Positions 1 through 8,905 of a stretch of DNA of 64,000 nucleotides are shown one piece after another. The position numbers were made by a program, and so were the translations under genes. Where the stretch lies: assembly GCF_024218795.1 (NCBI RefSeq), contig NZ_CP100400.1, positions 496,001 through 560,000 of the forward strand. Reading direction: 5' to 3'. The stretch is from Halorussus aquaticus (GTDB lineage: Archaea > Halobacteriota > Halobacteria > Halobacteriales > Haladaptataceae). The notes under the pieces are model-generated. The model was not told the DNA's origin and did no database searches. It was given only the letters and a program-made list of their open reading frames with translations. Position 1 is the stretch's first letter, and every line of letters starts with the position of its first letter.

Positions 1-869
1 ACACCCGTCGCGTCGCTGCCGACGCCCACCTTCGCCAGTTCGAGTTCGTACGTGCCGGGTTCGAGGACGATTCGCACGTCGTCGATACTATCGCTCGGTC
101 CCTCTTCGACCGCCAGCACGCGACGGTCGTCGCCGGGCGAGCGGCTGCGCTCGTCGGCGAGCAGTTGTCGCCAGAGACCGACCGCCCGACCTTCCGGCAG
201 TCGAGTCGGGACGATCACCGAGAGGTTGGCCGTCTCGTTTCTGATCGTCACTGTCCGGGTCGCGGTGCTGACCGCTCGGAGGTCGATCGTCGCGGTTCCG
301 CTGCTCGACTTCGAGAGAGTACCGTTCAGCGCCACGAGCGAAATCTGGTTGCCACGGACGAGTCGCTGGTTCGACAGCGTTCTGTTCGCGTCGGGGAAAC
401 GGTTGTAGAGGACACCGTTCCCGTACACCGTCGTCGGGGGATTCTGGTAGACGTGGTACAGCGGGTCGTAGGTCAGCCCCTTGGTCGAGAAGTTTCGACT
501 TTCACCGGTCCAGTAGTCGCCGGTTTCACCGACTGCCGTCGCGTTCTGAATCGTGAAGTTCGCTTCCGGCGTCGTGGCCAGCGTCCCCGACGGAGGGGCG
601 GGGTTGACGAAGAACGCCCGGACGGGGTACTGCGTGCCGAGGGCGACCGACGCCGACCCGCCGCTTCCCGTAGCGGCGGTCCGGAGGAGTTCGTCCCTGA
701 GGTCCTGTAACTGGCTCTGAACCTGCTGATTGTGATTGAACTCCACCTGTTCGTTCTGCTGAGGGACGACCGAGGCCTGATACGTCGAGAGCAGGACGAT
801 GAGTACCGCGAACAGCAGCACCGTCCCGATTTGGACCGTGACACCGCGGTCGTCGATTCGCAGTCGCAC
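1..869 (-). CDS. Pilin-like secreted or surface protein, partial at window edge
   Basis: The C-terminus runs off the left edge, so only about 289 residues are visible. A GTG start at 869 gives an N-terminus beginning VRLRIDDRGVTVQIG, followed by one hydrophobic helix (about residues 13-30). This is the layout of archaeal type IV pilin-like proteins, where a charged leader ending in Arg-Gly precedes the helix. After the helix come a Gln/Asn-rich stretch (QQNEQVEFNHN) and a Ser/Thr-rich beta-type domain with many NxT/NxS sites, consistent with an exported, anchored protein. Haloarchaea have a conserved family with this start and no assigned function. The pilin-like leader is visible in the sequence; membership of a pilus is inference. 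The start could be a few codons further upstream. Confidence 0.7.
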   Translation of the reverse strand, partial: MRLRIDDRGVTVQIGTVLLFAVLIVLLSTYQASVVPQQNEQVEFNHNQQVQSQLQDLRDELLRTAATGSGGSASVALGTQYPVRAFFVNPAPPSGTLATTPEANFTIQNATAVGETGDYWTGESRNFSTKGLTYDPLYHVYQNPPTTVYGNGVLYNRFPDANRTLSNQRLVRGNQISLVALNGTLSKSSSGTATIDLRAVSTATRTVTIRNETANLSVIVPTRLPEGRAVGLWRQLLADERSRSPGDDRRVLAVEEGPSDSIDDVRIVLEPGTYELELAKVGVGSDATG

Positions 870-918
870 TACTCGGTTGGTTTCAGGGTGGACAGATAAA
901 AATAGCGCCTGCGCGGTC

Positions 919-1509
919 CTACTCGTCTTCCTCGTCTTCCTCTTCGACGACTTCGGGGTCGCTCATGGCGCTCTGGAGGCTGTCGAGACCGTTGACCCAC
1001 TCGGTGACGAGTCCGTATTCGAGTTCCTCGGTGACCGACATGTCGAGTTCCTCGCCGTCGATGATGCGCGTCCCGGCCGCCGCGACCAGTCCGAGCGCGG
1101 AGTCGAGGTCCTCGCCCTCCTCGGCGCGGCCCGCCTCCACGACGTACTCCTCGACGGTGCCCTCGTCGGCGGGACCGTCGGCGACGTACTGCTCGGCCGC
1201 GTAGAAGACGCAGACGAGACTGGTCTGGACGCCGTCGATGAGCATCGCTTTCTCGTCGCTCTCGAACTCCACTTCGTCGAGGACGACCTCGCGGATGTCC
1301 GTGAGTTCGTCGAGCGCCTCCTCTTCGTCGATGTCGCCGTCGTCGTACGCGATGACTATCTTCGCGACGGCGATAGCCACGTCGTCTTGGAGGTTGAGGA
1401 GAAGACGTGCGGAGTCCTCGTCCTCGGGGTCGATTTCCTCCTCCCGAATTCGGTCGAGCCAGTTCTGCCAGCGTTCGTCGGAGTAGAATTCCTCCGGAGG
1501 CGCGCTCAT
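919..1509 (-). CDS. DUF2150 family protein
   Basis: This very acidic protein of about 196 residues starts MSAPPEEFYSDERW and ends in a Glu/Asp-rich tail (EEEDEEDE). It matches the archaeal DUF2150 family as I remember it: soluble, alpha-helical and of unknown biochemical role. No signal peptide, membrane segment or metal motif is visible. An in-frame ATG nine codons upstream (1536) is possible; the inner ATG is preferred because GGAAAAG lies just before it and the conserved block begins there. It stands alone, with its own promoter region, before the TatD-type gene on the same strand. Confidence 0.8.
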   Translation of the reverse strand: MSAPPEEFYSDERWQNWLDRIREEEIDPEDEDSARLLLNLQDDVAIAVAKIVIAYDDGDIDEEEALDELTDIREVVLDEVEFESDEKAMLIDGVQTSLVCVFYAAEQYVADGPADEGTVEEYVVEAGRAEEGEDLDSALGLVAAAGTRIIDGEELDMSVTEELEYGLVTEWVNGLDSLQSAMSDPEVVEEEDEEDE

Positions 1510-1558
1510 ATCTTTTCCGAGTGTTGCGCGCTTCATATGCCTTTCTGCTTTGGCCGCG

Positions 1559-2428
1559 CTAACTGTCGAACGTTTCTTGAGTGTTAACGCCGTACACCCG
1601 CTTCGGCGTTTCGACGTGGACGTTTCGGACGGCGTCGTCGTACCCTTCCTCCTGCATCCACCTGACCCGTCTGGGGACGGTCCGGGGTCCCATGACCGTG
1701 CCGGGCCGGTCGGGGTCGTCCACGAAGTCGGTCTCCATCAGGAACGGGTCGCCGCGCTCGACGGCGACTTCGAGGCGGTCCTTCTCGCTCATCACGCTCG
1801 GTGTCGGTCCCGCGAGTTCCCCACCCGCGTAGTGCTTGACGACTCGCTCGGGGTCGAGTCCGGCGTCCTCGGCCCACCGCGCGATGTCCGTCAGGTCGTC
1901 GCTGGCCTCGGTGTGGAGTTGGACCGCGCAGTCGTTGTCCGCGCCCAGCCCCAGTCCGTGTCGGAGGACTTCGTTCGAGGCCTCTCGGACCGCGTCGGTC
2001 GTGTCGTAGTGCGGGCGACCGGTCTTGAGCGCGAGCGCCTCGCCCGGTTCGACGCGCTCGCCGTCCGCGACGTACTCCGCCGCGAGGTCCAGTCCGGCCC
2101 GCATCAGGTCGCGGGCCTCCTCGGGCGCGTAGCCCCGGTCGTCCACCAGTTTCGATATCAGGCCGGGGTGGACCCCGAGTACGGGCCACGCCCGGCCGTC
2201 CAACACCTCGTTCGCCCGCGAGACCACGTCGAGGGTCGTCTCGAAGACCGGCCGGAACTCCTCGCCGGTCTCGGGTTCGACGCCGAGCAGCCACGAGGGT
2301 TTGTTGACCACGAGCAGGTGGGTGCCGCCGCTCCGGGCGAAGTCCTTCACGGCCTCGATTCCCCGGCCGTGGTCGGGGTCCAGATGCAGGTGATTGTCGA
2401 GTACCGGCGTTCCGAGGTCCTCGCTCAT
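1559..2428 (-). CDS. TatD-related metal-dependent hydrolase
   Basis: The 289-residue protein carries the marks of the amidohydrolase/TatD superfamily: an early DNHLHL metal-binding HxH at about residue 10, GVHPGLIS in the middle, QLHTEA and VKHYAGG supplying further histidines, and a late ETDFVDDP acidic ligand. These fit a TIM-barrel hydrolase with a divalent metal centre. Bacterial TatD proteins are DNases, but the archaeal subgroup has not been assigned a substrate, so only the class is claimed. The start at 2428 places the metal motif near the N-terminus as usual; the longer open frame upstream is Arg/Pro-rich and unlike the family. Confidence 0.85.
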   Translation of the reverse strand: MSEDLGTPVLDNHLHLDPDHGRGIEAVKDFARSGGTHLLVVNKPSWLLGVEPETGEEFRPVFETTLDVVSRANEVLDGRAWPVLGVHPGLISKLVDDRGYAPEEARDLMRAGLDLAAEYVADGERVEPGEALALKTGRPHYDTTDAVREASNEVLRHGLGLGADNDCAVQLHTEASDDLTDIARWAEDAGLDPERVVKHYAGGELAGPTPSVMSEKDRLEVAVERGDPFLMETDFVDDPDRPGTVMGPRTVPRRVRWMQEEGYDDAVRNVHVETPKRVYGVNTQETFDS

Positions 2429-2673
2429 GGTCGTTGCTTCGCGCGAGAGCGAAAAAACGTCGGCGGTTCGCCGCCGGTCGGCGGTCGCTGGCGGACCGCG
2501 CGAGTCGTGCGGTCGCGGAACCGGCAAGCACGTCGATTCTGCGTCCCGCCTCGCGCTGCGCGTCCGCGTACTCCGCCCGTGCGGGAGACAAAACGAAATG
2601 GAATCGGTGAACGATGTCGAGAGAGCGTTCGACCGGCGCGGGCTTGAAGGTCGCTCGGACCCGAGGCTCCGCC

Positions 2674-3141
2674 ATGCCGGAGGACGACCCGCGGACCGTC
2701 CGGTCGCTCGCCGTCGCGGTCGGCGACGTCGTGGCGGCCTACGAGGCGCGACGGCGGAGCGAACGCAGACCGGTTCTCAGAGTGACGCCGCCGTTCTCGG
2801 GCCGGATGCGCGCGCGACTCCACGACCCCGGACCTGCCGTACAGTCGGCGACCGAGGACGACGACCGGGATACCGAGACGGGGGCGCTCCACGTCCCGCC
2901 AGCGCGGTTCCTCACCGAGGAGGTTGTCCCGCAGTATCCGACGCCCGACGACACGGAGGACGCGCTCCGTTCGGACCCCGACGCCGAGTTCTCCGTCGAG
3001 CGTCACCGCGAGCGCCACGTCGAGGCGGTCGAAGCGTGGCGTACGGCCGTCGGCGAGGCCATCGTGTCGTCGCTGGAACTCCGACTCGGGGAGGGGAGTC
3101 ACGGCGTGGCGGTCAAGACGCTCGGCGATTCGTCCGTGTAG
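2674..3141 (+). CDS. Conserved haloarchaeal protein, unknown function
   Basis: A 155-residue soluble protein starting MPEDDPRTVRSLAV. It has a helical N-terminal part, a RVTPPFSGRMRARLH stretch, a Pro/Asp-rich centre (YPTPDDTEDALRSDPDAEF) and a C-terminal helix (VEAVEAWRTAVGEA). I recognise the pattern as common in haloarchaea but know no function. No enzyme motif or membrane segment is present. The start was chosen at the internal ATG because the preceding 20 codons lack the conserved character. It converges on the NYN-domain gene, with a gap of about 40 bases. Confidence 0.7.
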   Translation: MPEDDPRTVRSLAVAVGDVVAAYEARRRSERRPVLRVTPPFSGRMRARLHDPGPAVQSATEDDDRDTETGALHVPPARFLTEEVVPQYPTPDDTEDALRSDPDAEFSVERHRERHVEAVEAWRTAVGEAIVSSLELRLGEGSHGVAVKTLGDSSV

Positions 3142-3183
3142 TCGTACGTTCGTCCGAGAGCCGTCCGGTCGCCGAGCGGTGGG

Positions 3184-3681
3184 TCACTCCGTCTCCGTTC
3201 CGTTCTCCGTCTCCGCCGCGCTCCCCGTCTCCGTCCCGCTCTCTTCCACCACGAATGCCTCGTGGGCCGCGTTCCGGAGCGCGTCCGACCGGCCGTGTTC
3301 GCCCGGCGCGATGGCGACGGTCCGGACGCCGTTCCGCGCGGCTTTCTCCAACACGGGCTTGAAATCGGTGTCTCGCGAGGCGACCGCCAGTACGTCCAGT
3401 CCGTCGGTCAGCGCGAACTCCGTCGCGTCCACGGCGAGTTTCACGTCCACGTCTCCGCTGGTGATAGTGACCTCGAAGCCCCGGGCCTCGGCGGCCTGAA
3501 TCAGCGCGGGAGTGGCGTGTTCGTCGAGGTAGAGCCGCGTCACCGAGAGTTGGCCGAGGTTCTCGGCCACAGAGCGTACGTCGTCTAAGTCCACGTCGAA
3601 CTCCTCGCGCAGCACGTTGGGACCGTCCACGAACAGCGCGACGGTCGTCTCCCCGTCGAGGAGCGAGCGCAACGGTTGCAT
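3184..3681 (-). CDS. NYN domain protein (PIN-like RNase fold, LabA/TIGR00288 type)
   Basis: The 165-residue protein has the NYN/PIN-like arrangement: ALFVDGPNVLREEF near the N-terminus supplies the first Asp and the Asn, KLAVDATEFAL the central acidic residues, and VLAVASRDTDFKPVL the C-terminal Asp pair. NYN domains are metal-dependent ribonucleases or RNA-binding relatives. The last 25 residues are a low-complexity Glu/Thr tail. The start at MQPLRSLLDG (3681) is preferred; an upstream ATG at 3762 would add 27 residues unlike the family. RNA cleavage is family knowledge, and no RNA target can be inferred from the context. Confidence 0.85.
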   Translation of the reverse strand: MQPLRSLLDGETTVALFVDGPNVLREEFDVDLDDVRSVAENLGQLSVTRLYLDEHATPALIQAAEARGFEVTITSGDVDVKLAVDATEFALTDGLDVLAVASRDTDFKPVLEKAARNGVRTVAIAPGEHGRSDALRNAAHEAFVVEESGTETGSAAETENGTETE

Positions 3682-3820
3682 GTCCTGCCGTAGCGGCCGT
3701 TCCGGTTTAGCCGTGCCGGTCCGGAGCGCATTCTGAAAGTTCCACGGTTCCAAACGGTTCAATAGTTTGTGATTCAGGTTACTATAACGATATTACAATT
3801 TATTACAGGTCGAAATGAAG

Positions 3821-3830
3821 ATTTAAATAA
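3821..3830 (+). promoter_or_regulatory. TATA-like box of the subtilisin gene
   Basis: ATTTAAATAA lies in an AT-rich stretch and is centred about 31 bases before the ATG at 3857, giving a short or absent leader. The surrounding 3763-3856 region is far more AT-rich than the flanking genes. Confidence 0.6.
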
Positions 3831-3856
3831 TACCTCCACATGGGGTAGAATGTAGC

Positions 3857-5428
3857 ATGTCAGACGACAGCACGCAGCGATTCAATCGCCGTACGTTTCT
3901 CAAGGCCACCGGCGCGGCCGGTGCAGCCGCCGCAGTGAGCGGTGTCACAGCAGCGACCCCCGGGCGCGAACCCGGTCCCAAGAAGGACGAGATTCTCGTC
4001 GGCGTCTCCGCAGGAAACGGTGACGTCGAAGCGGCAGTCACCACGCACGTTCCCGGCAACGCGGAGGTCGTTCACACGAACGACAACCTCCGGTACGCCG
4101 CGGTGAAGTTCCCCAGTCAGGTCCCCGACAAGGCCAAACAGAACTTCATCGACGCCATCACGAAGAAAGACGGCATCAAGTACGCCGAGCGGAACAAGAC
4201 TCACAAGGCGCTCGCTACGCCGAACGACCCGCGGTTCGGCGACCAGTACGCGCCCCAGCAGGTCGAGTCTCCCGCCGCGTGGGACGAGGTCAGCGGCTTC
4301 GGAGACTCCGGCGTCACCATCGCCGTCGTGGACACGGGTGCCCAGTACAACCACCCCGACCTCGACGCGAACTACGAGTCCAACCCCGGGAAGGACTTCG
4401 TGGACGACGACTCGGACCCGTATCCGCCGGACCCGTCGAGCGAACAACACGCCACGCACGTCTCCGGCTGTGCCGCCGCGGTCGTCGACGACGGCACGGG
4501 CGTCGCCGGACAGGGTAACTCCTCGCTCATCAACGGTCGGGCGCTCGGACCGAACGGCGGTTCGACGGCCGACATCGCGGACGCCGTGGAGTGGGCGACC
4601 GACCAAGGCGCGGACATCATCAACATGTCCCTCGGTGGCGGCGGCTACACCTCCACGATGAAGAACGCCGTCCAGTACGCGGTCAGCAACGGCGCGCTCC
4701 CCATCTGTGCGGCCGGTAACAACGGCTCCAGTTCCGTCTCCTACCCCGCGGCTTACAGCGAGTGTATGGCCATCTCTGCGGTGAACTCCAACGAGAACCT
4801 CGCTTCCTTCTCCCAGTACGGCGACGTGGACCTCGCCGCGCCCGGCGTGGACGTCCTCTCGACGATTCCGACCGACAGCTACGCGAAGTTCAGCGGGACC
4901 TCGATGGCGACCCCCGTCACGTCCGGCGTCGCCGGTCTGACCCTCGCCAAGTGGGACCTCGACACCGCCGGACTCCGCAATCACCTCAAGGCCACCGCGA
5001 AGGACATCGGTCTCTCCTCGGACAAGCAGGGCGCGGGTCAGGTCAACGCCTACAACGCGGTCACGACCCAGCCCGGCGACGGTGGCGGTGGCGGCGGTGG
5101 CGGCGGTGACTCCTCGACCACCACGCAGTCCGGTTCGCTCAGCAGTTCCTCGGACTACGACGACTACTCCTACGCGTGGCAGTACAGCGGTCCGAGCCAA
5201 GTCGTCGTGGAACTCTCCGGCCCGTCGGACGCCGACTTCGACCTCTACGTCAACACCGGCACCACGGCGGCGCCGACCCCCAGCAGTTACGACTACCGCT
5301 CGTACACCACGAACAGTCAGGAGTCCATCACCATCGACAACCCGGACGACTCGACGGACATGCAGATCGACGTCGATTCCTACAGCGGCTCCGGCAGCTA
5401 CGACCTGACCATCACCGAGAAGCAGTAA
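3857..5428 (+). CDS. Tat-exported subtilisin-like serine protease (halolysin type, S8) with C-terminal domain
   Basis: 523 residues. The N-terminus has a twin-arginine signal (RRTFLKATGAAGAAAAVSG, residues 11-29), so it should be exported folded. A propeptide of the I9 kind follows to about residue 120. The catalytic domain shows Asp159 (VVDTGAQYNHPDL), His198 (EQHATHVSG), oxyanion Asn288 (AAGNNGSSS) and Ser349 (SGTSMATP), so it should be active. The His motif reads HATH rather than the common HGTH. A nine-Gly linker near residue 412 leads to a beta-rich pre-peptidase C-terminal-like domain (420-523, FDLYVNTG). Secreted haloarchaeal proteases of this plan digest protein in brine. Its own TATA box lies just upstream. 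Confidence 0.93.
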   Translation: MSDDSTQRFNRRTFLKATGAAGAAAAVSGVTAATPGREPGPKKDEILVGVSAGNGDVEAAVTTHVPGNAEVVHTNDNLRYAAVKFPSQVPDKAKQNFIDAITKKDGIKYAERNKTHKALATPNDPRFGDQYAPQQVESPAAWDEVSGFGDSGVTIAVVDTGAQYNHPDLDANYESNPGKDFVDDDSDPYPPDPSSEQHATHVSGCAAAVVDDGTGVAGQGNSSLINGRALGPNGGSTADIADAVEWATDQGADIINMSLGGGGYTSTMKNAVQYAVSNGALPICAAGNNGSSSVSYPAAYSECMAISAVNSNENLASFSQYGDVDLAAPGVDVLSTIPTDSYAKFSGTSMATPVTSGVAGLTLAKWDLDTAGLRNHLKATAKDIGLSSDKQGAGQVNAYNAVTTQPGDGGGGGGGGGDSSTTTQSGSLSSSSDYDDYSYAWQYSGPSQVVVELSGPSDADFDLYVNTGTTAAPTPSSYDYRSYTTNSQESITIDNPDDSTDMQIDVDSYSGSGSYDLTITEKQ

Positions 5429-5559
5429 CTCGGCGAACCACCGCGACTCCGTTCTTTTTCGCGCGACGTGCCGACAGACATCCGACCCCGCTCGCGGTCG
5501 AGTGCTCGCAGTACGATTCGGTAATTGGGCTTTTACGTTTTGCAGAGGTAGCCACCGGC

Positions 5560-7290
5560 ATGGTTGCCGAAACCGGAATCGCGGCCGAACTCATCGACCT
5601 GCTCTCGGTGTTCGTCATCGCGGCGGGCGTCGGCGTCTTCGTCGCCAAAATCGGCCGGTTTCCATACACGATAGCGCTCCTGCTCGCGGGACTCGCAGTG
5701 TCGGTTCTGGGTATCACCATCGACATCGAACTCTCCCACGACCTCATCCTGCTCGTGTTCCTCCCGCCGCTACTGTTCGAGGGCGCGGCGACTACCGACC
5801 TCGAACACTTCCGGGAGAACCTCTCGCACGTCCTCGTCCTCGCCGTCGTGGGGTTGATAACCGCGATTCTCCTCCTCGGGGTGGTCGGCCACTTCGCCTT
5901 CGGCTTCCCCCTGCTGGTCTCGTTGCTGTTCGCTGCGATGATTCTGCCGACCGACCCCGTGTCGGTGCTGGCGCTGTTCGAGGAACTGGGCGCGCCCGAG
6001 CGCCTGTCGGTGCTGGTCGAGGGCGAGAGCCTCGTCAACGACGGCGTGGGGGTCGTCATCTTCTCGACGCTGTTCGCGCTGGTGCTCGACTCCACCGCGG
6101 CCGGGACCGACCTCGCTGACCTCGTCACCGCCAACACCATCGCGGCCGCCTCGACTGACATCGCGGTCGCCAGTCTCGGCGGTGCGGTCGTCGGACTGGT
6201 CGCCGGACTCGCGGTGTATCAGGTCATGTACCGCCTCGACGAACACACGACCGAAATCGTGCTGACGCTGGTACTTGCCTACGGGAGCTTCCTCCTCGCC
6301 GAACACACCCTCAGCGGCGTCATCGGCGACTACTACTTCAGCGGCGTCATCGCCACGGTCACGGCCGGACTCCTCATCGGGAACCGGGGCGCCGAGTACG
6401 CGATGAGCGCCCAGACCAAGATTTCGGTGTTCAACACGTGGGACACCGCGGCCTTCCTCGTCAACACGCTCATCTTCCTGCTCATCGGCGCGAAGACGCC
6501 CATCAACCAGATGCTCGCGCACGGCCGACTCATCCTGCTCGCCATCCCGCTGGTCCTGCTCGCGCGTGCGGCGGTGGTCTACCCCATCACGAACCTCGTC
6601 AATCGGTTCGTGCCGAATTCGGTTCCGCTGGATTATCAGCACATCATGGTCTGGGGCGGGCTTCACGCCTCGATTCCCATCGCGCTGGTGCTCGGCCTTC
6701 CGCCGGACTTCCCGTTCCGGGAGCGACTCCGGGCGATGGTGTTCGGTGTCGCCGCGTTCAGCCTCGTCGTGCAGGGACTCACGATGGGCCGCGTGATGAA
6801 CGCGCTCGACATCGTGACTCGCTCGGAGACCGAGGAACTGTACGAACTGCTCGTGGGACGCGCCCGCGCGGTGGACGCGGCGCTCGAATCGGCCGAGCGC
6901 CTCCACGACGCGGGCGACCTCTCGGAGTCTGTCTACGAGGACTTCCGCGGAGAGTACGAGCGCGAGAAGCGCGACCTGAACGAGACCATCTCCGAACTCC
7001 TCGAAGACAATCCGGAACTCCGTCGGGAGGAACTGCTCATCGGCGAGCGGCAGGTGCTCAAACGGGAGAAGAGCGCCCTGATGGACGCGATGCGAACAGG
7101 CACGGTCAGCGACGACGTGGGTCGCCGCCTGATGGAAGAGGTTGACCTCAAACTCGACCGCGTGCAGTCTGGCGAGAGTACCGTCAGCGACCGCCCGGAA
7201 GAGGAACGCTACGAGGAGTTCTGGCGCTCGCGCGCCGCGGAGTTGGGTCTGGAGACGCGACTCGAAGCGCGGGAAGCTAGCGACGACTGA
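5560..7290 (+). CDS. CPA1 family Na+/H+ antiporter with cytoplasmic tail
   Basis: A 576-residue membrane protein. About twelve hydrophobic segments fill residues 8-410; the hallmark motifs are FLPPLLFEGA and PTDPVSVLALFEELGAP followed by VEGESLVNDGVGVV, whose Asp residues form the ion site of the cation:proton antiporter-1 family. It exchanges cytoplasmic Na+ for H+, a central need in salt-loving cells. The last 160 residues are a charged helical cytoplasmic domain (YEREKRDLNETISELLED) that probably gates or oligomerises. The ATG at 5560 begins MVAETGIAAELIDLL, directly before the first helix; the longer upstream frame overlaps the protease gene and was rejected. Confidence 0.93.
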   Translation: MVAETGIAAELIDLLSVFVIAAGVGVFVAKIGRFPYTIALLLAGLAVSVLGITIDIELSHDLILLVFLPPLLFEGAATTDLEHFRENLSHVLVLAVVGLITAILLLGVVGHFAFGFPLLVSLLFAAMILPTDPVSVLALFEELGAPERLSVLVEGESLVNDGVGVVIFSTLFALVLDSTAAGTDLADLVTANTIAAASTDIAVASLGGAVVGLVAGLAVYQVMYRLDEHTTEIVLTLVLAYGSFLLAEHTLSGVIGDYYFSGVIATVTAGLLIGNRGAEYAMSAQTKISVFNTWDTAAFLVNTLIFLLIGAKTPINQMLAHGRLILLAIPLVLLARAAVVYPITNLVNRFVPNSVPLDYQHIMVWGGLHASIPIALVLGLPPDFPFRERLRAMVFGVAAFSLVVQGLTMGRVMNALDIVTRSETEELYELLVGRARAVDAALESAERLHDAGDLSESVYEDFRGEYEREKRDLNETISELLEDNPELRREELLIGERQVLKREKSALMDAMRTGTVSDDVGRRLMEEVDLKLDRVQSGESTVSDRPEEERYEEFWRSRAAELGLETRLEAREASDD

Positions 7291-7541
7291 CCGCGTGACT
7301 CCGTCCGGGGCGTCCGTTCCGTGAGTTCTCCGACTCGTCGGACCGCGGGCCGACGGCGCCGTGGAGCGGTTTTCCTCCGCAGTTGGAGCAACGGCTAACT
7401 CCTCCCAGCGGTCACCCCGAGAGCGACTGCCTTCGCTTCGGCGTTCGACACCAGAGCGAATCTGCGCACGAACGTTCAAATACGATACCGCACCAGTTCG
7501 CCCCGACCGGCGCGCAGAACGCACCTGCCGGTCCGATAGCT

Positions 7542-7799
7542 ATGACGCACTGCCACAACTGCGGTCACACCGGTACGTTCGTACTGCTCGTCCAATGCGC
7601 GCTCGCAGTTCGCGGTCCCGACGTGGACCGCGACGCCGCGTCTCTCGCGGACTGTCGTCCGGACCGCGCCGGACGCGTGACGCTCCCGTCGTCGCGTGAC
7701 TGCTCGCTGGCGGTTCAGTGTCCGGCCTGCGACAGCACCGACGTTGGCGTCGCGGCCAGCGACCTGCTGGTGTGCTACGGACCGACCACTACGTCGTAG
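7542..7799 (+). CDS. Small double-CxxC zinc-ribbon-like protein
   Basis: 85 residues starting MTHCHNCGHTGTFVLL. Two CxxC pairs (CHNC near the start, CPAC near residue 62), plus single cysteines, suggest one zinc ribbon split by a 55-residue insert. No catalytic motif is seen. Its 3' end overlaps the convergent gene on the other strand by 25 bases, so one of the two could be shorter than listed. The codon bias is coding-like. Function unknown. Confidence 0.6.
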   Translation: MTHCHNCGHTGTFVLLVQCALAVRGPDVDRDAASLADCRPDRAGRVTLPSSRDCSLAVQCPACDSTDVGVAASDLLVCYGPTTTS

Positions 7800-8254
7800 C
7801 GGTCCTCGACCGCCTCGTCGTCTTCGCCCGCCGCGACCGATTCGTCGCCGCCGTCAGTCCAGACGACCAGTCGCGCGTCCGCGCGCCGCGCGGCAGTGGC
7901 GAGGCGTCGTTCGAGCAGGTCGGCGATGCCGTCACCCCACCACGAGCGAATCTGTCCGCGCTCGCAGAGCCACACCGCTCGTGGGTCGCGTTCGGCGGCT
8001 AACTCCGCCGCACGGTCGGCGGCCGTTCCGGCGTTCCGTCCGTCGTACCGCCGAACCGTCCGTCCGCTCGTGGCTTCGGCGGTTACGTATAGCGGTGCCG
8101 ACCTCCCGGAAGGACCGACCGACGCGACGACGCCCGGTTCGACCGTCACGGTCTCGGGCGGGCGCGGCGGTGGGTCGGTGCCCCGGACGAGTGCGGTCTG
8201 CGCGCCACTTTTGTCCAGCTCTGATCGCAGTTGTTCCATCTCGGATGTAGACAT
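7775..8254 (-). CDS. Conserved haloarchaeal protein, unknown function
   Basis: 159 residues, soluble and acidic, starting MSTSEMEQLRSELDKSG. It has a beta-rich centre and a conserved-looking WLCERGQIRSWWGDGIAD stretch, then an Asp/Glu-rich C-terminus. I do not recognise a fold. The ATG at 8254 is followed upstream by an AT-rich promoter region containing an inverted repeat (GACTATTTAGTC, 8259-8270). It is divergent from the AbrB-like gene and convergent with the zinc-ribbon gene. Confidence 0.65.
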   Translation of the reverse strand: MSTSEMEQLRSELDKSGAQTALVRGTDPPPRPPETVTVEPGVVASVGPSGRSAPLYVTAEATSGRTVRRYDGRNAGTAADRAAELAAERDPRAVWLCERGQIRSWWGDGIADLLERRLATAARRADARLVVWTDGGDESVAAGEDDEAVEDRYDVVVGP

Positions 8255-8265
8255 TATAGACTATT

Positions 8266-8539
8266 TAGTCGAAAATACGCGACAATCATAAGTATGTCGA
8301 TGTATGTAGGGTGAGAACGAGCGCCGCACCATCTCTCCCGACTCGTCGTAGTTCGCGGAGAGAATCGAGACGGACGATTTAGCGCGTTGGGAGCAGCGAA
8401 TTCGGAACAATGCGTCACCGATATCGGAGTAGAAAATCGCTCGGTTTCAAAGTCACTTCTGGAAAAATCATCATCAGTGCAGTCAACTCATCAAAAAACA
8501 ATCACCTGTTCCACCATTTAGCCGATATAGTCGAAATAG
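8266..8539. promoter_or_regulatory. Paired TAGTCGAAA motifs in a divergent intergenic region
   Basis: The 326-base gap between the divergent genes (8255-8580) is AT-rich. TAGTCGAAAATA occurs at 8266-8277, beside the minus-strand promoter, and TAGTCGAAATAG at 8528-8539, about 45 bases before the AbrB-like start. Having one copy near each promoter suggests a shared operator, possibly bound by the AbrB-like protein. This is inference from repeat position only. Confidence 0.35.
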
Positions 8540-8580
8540 CTAAGAGTCCAGAACAACACCGATACCAAAGACGGCCGTAG

Positions 8581-8760
8581 ATGAGTTCAGACGAAACCGA
8601 GGAGAAGATACTCGGCACGACGACAGTGACCCAGCGATGGCGTATCAGTCTGATAAAGGCAGTCCGCGAGGAGTTCGCGGAAGACGGTCTCGACGTCGAA
8701 GAGGGCGACCGCCTCGTCTACAAACTCCGTGACGGTCAGATCATCATCGAACCGGCGTGA
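8581..8760 (+). CDS. AbrB/SpoVT/MazE-like DNA-binding protein
   Basis: 59 residues, starting MSSDETEEKILGTTTVTQRW. The swapped-hairpin AbrB pattern is visible: a TTTVTQRWRISL strand, the helix IKAVREEFAEDG, then GDRLVYKLRDGQIII and EP at the end. Such proteins dimerise and either act as transition-state regulators or serve as antitoxins. No toxin gene lies next to it: gcvT follows after 145 bases, so an antitoxin role is not supported here. The start is the first ATG in frame; the stop of a dubious AT-rich ORF abuts it. Confidence 0.8.
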   Translation: MSSDETEEKILGTTTVTQRWRISLIKAVREEFAEDGLDVEEGDRLVYKLRDGQIIIEPA

Positions 8761-8905
8761 AGTCTCGACATCGCCGATTCGAGCGTTCGCCCACACCATC
8801 TGACTGTTCGACGGACGCGCTTCGACGCTCGCTAACTCGGACGCGAGTACCTGTCGAGCGGCCGGAAGACAAAGCATTACGTGCCGGGCGTCCAACCGTC
8901 CTACC

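Noticed and set aside
5176..5559. N-terminal extension of the antiporter to 704 residues
   Set aside because: It overlaps the protease gene and encodes Arg/His-rich sequence unlike the family.
8410..8580. 56-codon open frame abutting the AbrB-like start
   Set aside because: Codon use is AT-rich and irregular, no start signal or family is visible, and the promoter and repeat of the next gene lie inside it.
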